Shown: piece by piece, positions 38,522 through 43,252 of the stretch
Position numbering within the stretch: the first letter of the stretch is position 1
Layout of the letters: each line of letters begins with the position of its first letter
Origin: a virus
Length of the DNA stretch: 43,252 nucleotides
IMG/VR virus record: IMGVR_UViG_3300048822_000009
Coordinates: 1-43,252 of that record
Strand: one strand, 5' to 3'
Position numbers and translations under genes: made by a program
Notes under the pieces: model-generated
What the model was told of the DNA's origin: nothing
What the model saw: the letters and a program-made list of their open reading frames with translations, nothing else
The model's database searches: none

Positions 38522-38902
38522 ATGAAAATCAGTAACGAATTTATCAGGGGTTACATTGAAAGCGCGTTTGCATTCACATGGTTACCGTCTGAGGAAAGTT
38601 ATCTCGAAGATGTAGCGGTTGTTCAAGACCTCTCCAAGGAAACTTGCGATCAGATGCTGAAAGACTGCCTAGAATTTCGGACGAACCATGATGCGATTCT
38701 GACTGAAGCCTATAGAACGATCCCCGGGTATAGTGAAGAGGGGGCAGGGGCTGACTTTTGGGTGATCCGCAATGGGCTTGCAGACGGATTTGACGAAGAA
38801 CCCAGCCTACGATCCAGCCTAAGCTCTTTGGAAGATGCTGCAAGCGCTTACGGGGAGTTTGTCCTTTATCTGGGGGATGACGGAAAAATCTACCATATCT
38901 GA
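38522..38902 (+). CDS. Conserved phage protein of the DFW..RNG type, 126 aa
   Basis: The second half has GADFWVIRNGLADGFDEE, then SLEDAASAYGEFVLYLGDDG and a closing KIYHI. This fits a small family widespread in phages (GhDFWLTRNGHGaGFWDR...A..yGe..lYvGDDGkiy). The W of FWDR is missing here (GFDEEP). The first half is a helical domain. Function unknown. CAGGAG precedes the start. Confidence 0.75.
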   Translation: MKISNEFIRGYIESAFAFTWLPSEESYLEDVAVVQDLSKETCDQMLKDCLEFRTNHDAILTEAYRTIPGYSEEGAGADFWVIRNGLADGFDEEPSLRSSLSSLEDAASAYGEFVLYLGDDGKIYHI

Positions 38903-38911
38903 CTAATCCCG

Positions 38912-38953
38912 ATAACTAGTCCTCATTACCAGAAAATAATAAGGACTAGAAAC
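38912..38953. repeat. CAH palindrome 14
   Basis: ataactagtcctcatta (38912-38928), loop ccagaaaa, taataaggactag (38937-38949). Both arms carry the pair T-A where other copies have C-G, a further paired change. It lies between two rightward genes. Confidence 0.9.
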
Positions 38954-38987
38954 TAAACCCGCGACTAACCTTTAGGAGAAGTAAATC

Positions 38988-39515
38988 ATGACAAACGCTT
39001 TCGACGCAAAACGCATTCCTGACATCTCCACAGCCATCTTTCCGGAATCCCGGACTCTGCACATCGTTTGCAGAAACGGCGACAAGCTGATCCTCGAATT
39101 AGACAAACTCCCAGCCGACATTCTAGACTATGCGGCTCTCGTAGGGCTCAAAGAGAAGCTTCTCGATGCTTCAGCATTGGCACGATCTACTGTCACGGGC
39201 CGAAGCGCCTCTCTTGACGAAAAATTCTCAGCCATGAAAGCGGTTTTCGACCGATTGACAGGACCATTACCGACTTGGAATGCCAAGAAAGCCGCCCCTG
39301 CTTCCCCGGATTCAATTTTCCTTAGGGCTGTATGCGAATATCGGCAAGTGGACTCCGAGAAAGCAAAGGCATTTCTCGCCACGCTGACGAAGGCCCAAAT
39401 AGCGTCAATCAAGCTTCACCCTGACATTCGCCGGATCATGGACCGAATGGCTAGCGAGGCCCTTGCAGATGAATCGTCGGATGACGTGAACGACTTACTT
39501 GATTCACTCTCCTAA
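38988..39515 (+). CDS. Conserved phage protein, 175 aa, distant relative of the 41644 protein
   Basis: The first third is a beta domain (RTLHIVCRNGDKLILELDKL) followed by AALVGLKEKLLDASALARST. A central linker with LPTWNAKK follows. The C-terminal half is helical (SIFLRAVCEYRQVDSEKAKA, FLATLTKAQIASIKLHPDIR). The same plan is seen in the 232-residue protein at 41644, so I treat them as paralogues. Related proteins are common in phages and have no known role. TAGGAG precedes the ATG. Confidence 0.65.
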   Translation: MTNAFDAKRIPDISTAIFPESRTLHIVCRNGDKLILELDKLPADILDYAALVGLKEKLLDASALARSTVTGRSASLDEKFSAMKAVFDRLTGPLPTWNAKKAAPASPDSIFLRAVCEYRQVDSEKAKAFLATLTKAQIASIKLHPDIRRIMDRMASEALADESSDDVNDLLDSLS

Positions 39516-39531
39516 CCGTCAGGAGAATCGA

Positions 39532-39711
39532 ATGAAATTCCGTCAATCATCACACATTCGCAAAGCCCGGAACATTTCTCGAACTCTTGGAACGTATCGA
39601 GCCGCAAGGTATCTCCGAGCGCGTGGTTGGAGTCTGGAAGGCGCTTTGCATATACTCGTTCCAAGGGCAGCTGACAGAATGGCCCCGCTTGGAGAGAATA
39701 GCGGCTCGTAG
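39532..39711 (+). CDS. Conserved small basic phage protein, 59 aa
   Basis: The core SRTLGTYRAARYLRARGWSL then EGALHILV is very common in small early phage proteins (RTLGTYRAARYLR.RGWS.E.AL..L). The product is strongly basic, with the N-terminus KFRQSSHIRKARN. Function unknown. AGGAG is 6 bases before the ATG. Confidence 0.75.
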   Translation: MKFRQSSHIRKARNISRTLGTYRAARYLRARGWSLEGALHILVPRAADRMAPLGENSGS

Positions 39712-39728
39712 CGGCTTTCGGAGTCCTT

Positions 39729-39794
39729 CCCGCTAGTCGGGTAGCGGGTAGCCAATTTGCGCGTCATGGCTACCCCATTCCGGCCCTTGGCCGG
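39729..39794 (+). ncRNA. Three consecutive hairpins, candidate structured RNA
   Basis: Hairpin 1: cccgcta (39729-39735) / tagcggg (39742-39748). Hairpin 2: ggtagcca (39747-39754) / tggctacc (39767-39774). Hairpin 3: ccggcc (39780-39785), loop ctt, ggccgg (39789-39794). All stems are perfect. No T-run follows, so these are not simple terminators. The region is between two genes and has no ORF. Confidence 0.55.
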
Positions 39795-39887
39795 GCATCC
39801 TAGGGCCTCTCGAAACCATTTCGCAATAAAACTATGGGAAACGATGGGGAATTCCCCCTCAGAAAACCCTCAAAAGGAACTGCCAGC

Positions 39888-40076
39888 ATGAAAACTACAA
39901 CACTCGACGACAAACCAGCAAAAATCCTGCCAATCTGTGCTAAATGCTCCAAGACGATAAAAACAGCGAAAATACTGCACTGTAACATTGCAATGCCTGT
40001 GACATATTTTCATCCGGGCTGCTACAAAAAGATGCAGGAATTGCACGGCAAAGGGAGATACCCTGTGACAATCTAA
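39888..40076 (+). CDS. Small zinc-finger-like protein, 62 aa
   Basis: PICAKCSKTIKTAK (CxxC) and, about 20 residues later, TYFHPGCYKK (HxxC) make one metal-binding site. The remainder is basic. Short LIM/treble-clef-like proteins of this size are often phage inhibitors or DNA binders, but no family is recognised. AAAAGGA is 9 bases before the ATG at 39888, and the upstream ATG at 39834 lacks one. Confidence 0.65.
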   Translation: MKTTTLDDKPAKILPICAKCSKTIKTAKILHCNIAMPVTYFHPGCYKKMQELHGKGRYPVTI

Positions 40077-40134
40077 GCATGAAAGAGGTTACTGATACAT
40101 CGTTGCCCACAAATTATCAAAAGGAACTGACATC

Positions 40135-40494
40135 ATGAAATCAAGTGAAATTCTGCAAGCTGCGAAAGCACGGATCAATACCCCAGAAAAGTGGGCGAAA
40201 GGAGCCCTTGCTCGAACCAAGAATTCTCACGTAGTACCCACAACTTCACGAAGTGCTGCTTGTTTTTGCTCATATGGAGCGATAATGGTCGAATGCGGTG
40301 AAACTGATCCTGAACCAGCCTTGGCGTGGTTGTGGGTTGCAGTCTCTAAAAGATGGTCGTCTGCCCCCAATGTCACCCGATGGTCGTCTGCCACCAATAT
40401 CCCCCGATGGAACGACAGTCCAGACACCACTCACGCCGATGTCATGCACGTATTCAGTGACGCGATAGACCTCGCGCAAGAAGCTGGAGATTGA
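40135..40494 (+). CDS. Conserved phage protein with an internal 9-residue duplication, 119 aa
   Basis: EILQAAKARINTPEKWAKGA, a cysteine pair CFCSYGAI, then NIPRWNDSPDTTHADVMHVF and AIDLAQEAGD fit a widespread phage family (...L..A...I..P..W.KGA....CFC..GA.........NDS.D.THADV...FD.AI..A). Just before NIPRWND it contains RWSSAPNVT and RWSSATNIP in tandem, encoded by a 27-bp repeat. Role unknown. AAAAGGA precedes the ATG. Confidence 0.75.
   Translation: MKSSEILQAAKARINTPEKWAKGALARTKNSHVVPTTSRSAACFCSYGAIMVECGETDPEPALAWLWVAVSKRWSSAPNVTRWSSATNIPRWNDSPDTTHADVMHVFSDAIDLAQEAGD
40351..40404. repeat. 27-bp in-frame tandem duplication
   Basis: 40351-40377 and 40378-40404 match at 22 or more of 27 positions, and a partial third start (cgatgg) follows at 40405. 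The duplication keeps the reading frame. Confidence 0.85.
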
Positions 40495-40499
40495 CCATT

Positions 40500-40739
40500 A
40501 TGAACCCTACCAAGGATACTGGAATGCCGGAAATAAAGAAAACCCTCCCCAAGCGTATCGACGCGTTCTGCTTTCAGGCGCCTGAGCTTTCGGAAAAGTG
40601 GGGAAGACTCTACCGAAGATCCATTCTGTTCTATATGGAAATTCTGTTGAATGACCCCACTGAGGAGGAATTTCAAGCCGCGAAAAGCCTGTTCGAGCAA
40701 GCTTTAGCGTGGCCGGGCCATTCTGACGGCATCGAATAA
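40500..40739 (+). CDS. Hypothetical protein, 79 aa
   Basis: MNPTKDTGMPEIKKTLPKRI followed by a helical region (KWGRLYRRSILFYMEILLND, EEEFQAAKSLFEQALAWPGH). CTGGAG lies 10 bases before the ATG at 40500, and a TTG at 40491 overlaps the previous stop and is a possible alternative. No family is recognised. CAH 15 follows. Confidence 0.65.
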   Translation: MNPTKDTGMPEIKKTLPKRIDAFCFQAPELSEKWGRLYRRSILFYMEILLNDPTEEEFQAAKSLFEQALAWPGHSDGIE

Positions 40740-40741
40740 TC

Positions 40742-40783
40742 ATAACTAGTCCCCATTACTAGAAAATAATGGGGACTAGAAAC
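40742..40783. repeat. CAH palindrome 15 (perfect 13-bp stem)
   Basis: ctagtccccatta (40746-40758), loop ctagaaaa, taatggggactag (40767-40779). This is the cleanest copy of the common type and a good reference for the family. Confidence 0.9.
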
Positions 40784-40816
40784 CCTCTCCCACCCACTTC
40801 AGCAAGGAAAATTCCC

Positions 40817-41260
40817 ATGAAATTCCTTTCGATTCTCCCAATCTTCCCCCTACTCGCGTGCTTGCATGCGTCTGCTTCCGATAATCTTCCGTCGGACCCA
40901 TCCCCATCCCCATCCCCATCCCCCATTCCTGTCTATACGCGAGCGGAAGAAGCCATTTTCGCAAGCGAACTCCTCATCGACTGGGCGCAATCAACCGAAA
41001 TCCGTGGGTATTGTGCGGGGAGAGTGGGCTGCACAATGCATGAAACAAACCCCCTTTTGCCGGATCATCCCTCGCGCTCGACGCTGGCGGGATATTTCAT
41101 CCTCTCGGAGATGCTGCATGCGGAAGTGTGTCTGGGTGAATGGGGCGAAGCCGGAAGGGGGGTGTCGGCCTACGTCCGGGGGGTGTGTCATGCAAGCCTC
41201 ATTCTCGAAGCTGCCCCCATCACCCACAATCAACGCATCGGCCTACGCGTGAGATTCTAG
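40817..41260 (+). CDS. Exported or lipid-anchored phage protein, 147 aa
   Basis: A signal peptide (MKFLSILPIFPLLACLHASA, with a possible lipobox LLAC at 15) is followed by a linker SDPSPSPSPSPIPV, which is encoded by a CCCATC hexamer repeat (40897-40925). The mature part has IFASELLIDWAQSTEIRG and HETNPLLPDHPSRSTLAGYF, a pattern (D..Q.......E.NP.L..HPS...) known from small phage and bacterial membrane proteins. It may act in the envelope, for example against superinfection. AAGGA precedes the start. Confidence 0.65.
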   Translation: MKFLSILPIFPLLACLHASASDNLPSDPSPSPSPSPIPVYTRAEEAIFASELLIDWAQSTEIRGYCAGRVGCTMHETNPLLPDHPSRSTLAGYFILSEMLHAEVCLGEWGEAGRGVSAYVRGVCHASLILEAAPITHNQRIGLRVRF

Positions 41261-41290
41261 CCCTCACTCGCCAGCGACCGAAAAAACCTC

Positions 41291-41320
41291 TTGCAATCGA
41301 ACGAAGTTTCGGTTTACAAT
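41291..41320 (+). promoter_or_regulatory. Promoter candidate upstream of the 232-aa gene
   Basis: TTGCAA (41291-41296), 18 bp, TACAAT (41315-41320). The -35 hexamer is the same as in the promoter at 37991. It lies in the non-coding gap after the exported-protein gene. Confidence 0.45.
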
Positions 41321-41475
41321 GGGGGTGGCGGAGGGGACGAGGAGGATATAGTAGGTGTTGGTTTTTCCTACTTGAGCGGAGCGAAAGTCAAATACAGGGG
41401 TAGAATAGGGGATTCGAGTCGCGCCAGCATCCCCTCCCCGCAAGAATGCGAGAATCCCCACTGACGCTATCCCCT
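41321..41475. other. Non-coding gap with short hairpins and atcccc repeats
   Basis: No gene is supported between 41261 and 41643. This part holds gtagg...cctac (about 41353-41373), ggggat...atcccc (about 41411-41437) and further atcccc copies near 41453 and 41469. CAH 16 follows. No tRNA fold can be completed. Confidence 0.4.
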
Positions 41476-41518
41476 AATAACTAGTCCTCATTACTCGCTA
41501 GTAATCGGGCCTAGTTAT
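41476..41518. repeat. CAH palindrome 16, hybrid arms
   Basis: aataactagtcctcattac (41476-41494), loop tcgcta, gtaatcgggcctagttat (41501-41518). The left arm is the common type and the right arm matches CAH 1, so the pairing has two mismatches. This suggests exchange between copies. Confidence 0.85.
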
Positions 41519-41643
41519 CCTCCCCACCCCTTCCCAGTCTTCCCGTTCACCCTCTTGCCAGCTTTCCGAGAATCGTTGATACTAGAATTTCTTAGACGAA
41601 CTCGTCGAGACACAATCCAAACATCCATGAGAGGTTTTATCAA

Positions 41644-42342
41644 ATGACAGTCCATCAAGTTGCCAGTGGTACAATGCATGCCCATTCCGCACCAATTTCA
41701 CATTCGCATGACGAATTCGATGACGGTTCTCCCGCACCAATTTCCGCTGCCGCGGCCAAGGCCGGAGTAGCTAAAGCTTCTGCGGCCCAATTCGATGTGA
41801 CCATGCCAGATGGCCGCAAGGTCACATTCAGCGAACGCACCCGCATGCGCAAGACCATCATGATAGGCGAACACAATGCCGTCAGCGTGCGTATGGACTT
41901 CGCGAACGGGGAAACTCGTACAATCAGCCTCCCTCATGATTTGCTGGTTAAAGCCGCTGGCCACGGTCTAAGCACAAAAATGTCAGACGAAGTCGCCGGA
42001 TTGAAAGACATCGACGATATCGTCATGGAAATCGAGTCTCTGAAAGCTCGAATTGAGGCCAAGAATCAGTGGAATTCCGAATCTCGTGCAGGCGAATCGT
42101 CGGCTGGTGCAAGCAACTTGGCGAAAGCAGTTGCCGAAGTCAAAAACTTGCCACTCGCAAAAGTCCGTGATTGGCTTGCCCAGCAAGATCGTGCATCCAA
42201 GCTGGCGATGCGCAAACATGCCCCAATCAGCGTAGTTCTGGCTCGATTGGAAGCTGAAGAGTTGGAGCGTAAACGTTCGCGTGGCCTCACAGCCCATTCC
42301 CCAATCGACGCAGGTATCTTGCTGGATGGCCTAACCTCCTGA
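41644..42342 (+). CDS. Conserved phage protein, 232 aa, paralogue of the 38988 protein
   Basis: A histidine-rich N-terminus (MHAHSAPISHSHDEFDDG) and an alanine linker lead to a beta domain (QFDVTMPDGRKVTFSER, VSVRMDFANGETRTISLP), then HDLLVKAAGHGLSTKMSDEV and a helical C-terminal half (NLAKAVAEVKNLPLAKVRDW, ISVVLARLEAEELERK). Similar proteins with F.NGETR...LP..L......HG...K..D are frequent in phages of proteobacteria. Role unknown. AGAGG is 9 bases before the ATG. Confidence 0.7.
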   Translation: MTVHQVASGTMHAHSAPISHSHDEFDDGSPAPISAAAAKAGVAKASAAQFDVTMPDGRKVTFSERTRMRKTIMIGEHNAVSVRMDFANGETRTISLPHDLLVKAAGHGLSTKMSDEVAGLKDIDDIVMEIESLKARIEAKNQWNSESRAGESSAGASNLAKAVAEVKNLPLAKVRDWLAQQDRASKLAMRKHAPISVVLARLEAEELERKRSRGLTAHSPIDAGILLDGLTS

Positions 42343-42348
42343 GATACG

Positions 42349-42451
42349 CCATCCTCCCGGACCTTTCTTATCTGAGCAATAAGTCGCAACCGGGAAGATG
42401 GTAGAAGGCTCCAGACCGTAAGGGCAGCTGGCGAGGGGGTGCAAAGCCCCC
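42349..42451 (+). ncRNA. Structured leader or ncRNA candidate
   Basis: Outer stem ccatcctcccgg (42349-42360) / ccgggaagatgg (42390-42401), 11 of 12 paired. Inner stem cttat (42367-42371) / ataag (42379-42383). Then ccag (42411-42414) / ctgg (42428-42431) and gggggt gcaaa gccccc (42435-42451). No T-run and no ORF are here. It precedes the gene at 42505 and could act as its leader. It matches no riboswitch I can recall. Confidence 0.5.
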
Positions 42452-42504
42452 AAGACTATTCGCACTCTTCCCATATTCCTACTATCCCCAAGGAACCCTA
42501 CCCC

Positions 42505-42699
42505 ATGTGTACAGCAGCCGAACTCATTGCCAAACTCCAAACCCTGTCCCCCGACACTATCATCATGTGCCCCCTCCCTGTGATAGATTTCTGGGACGAT
42601 GCTCCAGTAAGACTGATCTCCTGCCATGTCGCTACGCCTGACCAGTTTGAGGGTTCGGAACTTGAAGACAAGACTGTACTTTTCCTGTCTGCGGAGTGA
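42505..42699 (+). CDS. Hypothetical protein, 64 aa
   Basis: MCTAAELIAKLQTLSPDTII, MCPLPVIDFWDDAPVRLISC and a short acidic end. The pattern resembles small phage proteins that begin with AELI..L..L.PD..V. AAGGAA at 42490-42495 is about 9 bases before the ATG at 42505, and the ATG at 42439 would start inside the structured leader. Role unknown. Confidence 0.65.
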   Translation: MCTAAELIAKLQTLSPDTIIMCPLPVIDFWDDAPVRLISCHVATPDQFEGSELEDKTVLFLSAE

Positions 42700-42734
42700 G
42701 CCAAAAACTAACCTAATCAACAAAGGAAAGCCAA

Positions 42735-43028
42735 ATGAAACCCTACACACTGGTAACAAAACTCGGAGACACGATTATCGACATTGCGCAGCAATTCAGC
42801 CGTCAAGATAGACCTCAACTTGGGCATCCTTGGATTTACGAGTACGCGCATGTTAGATTTCTGCAAGCAGACTATCTCGAAGATGGGGCACATGTCCCAG
42901 CAAAAAATATCTCAATATATATCCCAAACGCAGAAGCAGCCCAGCATCTTTCGTCATATTTCGGGGAATTAGCACGAGCCTTACAAAATAAAGGGGTTGA
43001 GGATTCAGAGGGGGGAACTCATGTTTGA
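42735..43028 (+). CDS. Hypothetical protein, 97 aa
   Basis: MKPYTLVTKLGDTIIDIAQQ, then a middle region with HPWIYEYAHVRFLQADYLED and NISIYIPNAEAAQHLSSYFG. No family is recognised. The first residues recall the MKPF start of the tandem modules, but the rest does not match. AAAGGA precedes the ATG. The gene overlaps the MazG-like start by 8 bp. Confidence 0.65.
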   Translation: MKPYTLVTKLGDTIIDIAQQFSRQDRPQLGHPWIYEYAHVRFLQADYLEDGAHVPAKNISIYIPNAEAAQHLSSYFGELARALQNKGVEDSEGGTHV

Positions 43029-43252
43029 CCGGAATTTCAATCGACTGACCCCAGCGGAAGTAGAGCGTTTGGCTCTTTTGGTGGAAGAGGTTGGAGCAGT
43101 TCATCATGCAATTGGGAAGATTTTGAGGCATGGCTACGACAGCCAGTCTCCATTAGGGGGTCCAACAAATCGGGAGTCTCTAGAGAAAGAATTAGGCAGT
43201 GTCTACCATGCTATGATGCGTATGTGGAGTGCTGGGGACATTGACGAGGATG
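43021..43252 (+). CDS. MazG-like nucleotide pyrophosphohydrolase homologue with altered active site (continues at 14)
   Basis: The joined gene encodes 105 residues. ALLVEEVGAVHHAIGKILRH and NRESLEKELGSVYHAM match the helices of phage MazG-like NTP pyrophosphatases (EEAGEV..AIGKILRHG, then NR..LE.ELGDV). Two metal ligands are lost: the third acid of EExxE (A here) and the D of ELGDV (S here). It may therefore bind rather than cleave nucleotides. GAGGGGGG lies 5 bases before the ATG. The gene crosses the window ends. Confidence 0.75.
   Translation, partial: MFDRNFNRLTPAEVERLALLVEEVGAVHHAIGKILRHGYDSQSPLGGPTNRESLEKELGSVYHAMMRMWSAGDIDED
43127..43252. repeat. Terminal direct repeat, right copy
   Basis: Identical to bases 12-137. 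It shows that the map closes into a circle of about 43,115 bp, or that the linear ends are redundant. Confidence 0.9.

Noticed and set aside
41264-41461. Minus-strand ORF of 65 codons and a tRNA-like ggattcgagtc in the plus strand
   Set aside because: The T-arm-like piece cannot be extended to acceptor, D and anticodon stems on either strand. The ORF (reading GATRIP...) is of the type that arises by chance over such sequence and has no ribosome site.
252-41518. CAH palindromes as N4-type hairpin promoters for a virion RNA polymerase
   Set aside because: N4 hairpins have 5-7-bp stems and 3-nt loops, while these stems are 13-19 bp with loops of 6-8 nt. No large virion RNA polymerase gene is present.
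252-41518. CAH palindromes as a CRISPR array
   Set aside because: The copies are dispersed singly over 41 kb with genes between them, without regular spacers and without cas genes other than a phage recombination nuclease.
252-41518. CAH palindromes as ordinary intrinsic terminators
   Set aside because: The arms are not followed by T-runs on either strand, and in several cases the next gene starts directly after the arm. The real terminators (8719-8758, 13030-13060) look different.
42735-43028. Sixth copy of the tandem module (starts MKPYTL)
   Set aside because: Only the first few residues resemble the module; the TR.G, DLVGM and NVF landmarks are absent.

Overview
This window is a complete or nearly complete genome of a tailed bacteriophage, about 43.1 kb, with P22-like portal, adaptor and needle-hub proteins, so a short-tailed (podovirus) morphology is likely. 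Bases 12-137 repeat as 43127-43252, so the map closes on itself and one gene (MazG-like) runs across the junction. A Gram-negative host is suggested by the lipoboxes, the GH108 endolysin and the ordinary sigma70-type promoter matches. I cannot name the host. I see no integrase, RNA polymerase, primase, DnaB-type helicase or tRNA. The phage probably depends on host RNA polymerase and replisome parts, and nothing shows that it lysogenises.

The genome is organised as two arcs. The rightward arc (about 38.0 kb to 43.1 kb, through the junction, to 13.0 kb) holds small early genes and then DNA metabolism. It starts with a promoter at 37991-38019 and runs through many short conserved phage ORFs. Next come a remarkable set of five tandem copies of one small protein module (1678-4134) and then a Dda/RecD-like helicase. 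After these come a Cas4/RecB-like nuclease, a Sak4-like ATPase, an SSB-like protein, a ParB-methyltransferase fusion, two XRE regulators and a UDG-like/PolA polymerase fusion (10635-13016). The leftward arc (37.1 kb down to 13.1 kb) holds the virion and lysis genes. It carries two small-terminase-like proteins, the large terminase, portal, a GroES-like co-chaperonin, scaffold, head protein, major capsid and decoration proteins. It continues with the gp4- and gp10-like connectors, a cupin protein, three ejection-type proteins, a small GC-rich cassette, a PurD-like ATP-grasp protein and the tail fibre. It ends with the lysis cassette (acidic and membrane proteins, GH108 endolysin, holin, lipoprotein, class 3 lipase). 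The arcs converge on a strong hairpin at 13030-13060 and diverge from a 0.9-kb non-coding region at 37134-38059.

The most striking feature is a family of about 16 dispersed, roughly 40-bp imperfect palindromes (called CAH, CTAG-arm hairpin, below) of the form ctagtcccNattac-loop-gtaatNgggactag. They sit at the borders between gene blocks on both arcs. In five copies the start codon of the next gene follows the 3' arm almost directly, and in another copy the element is translated as the N-terminus of a protein. One half-copy is merged with the -10 box of a promoter. Two copies show paired (compensatory) base changes. This looks like a phage-wide regulatory or processing system that I cannot match to a known one.
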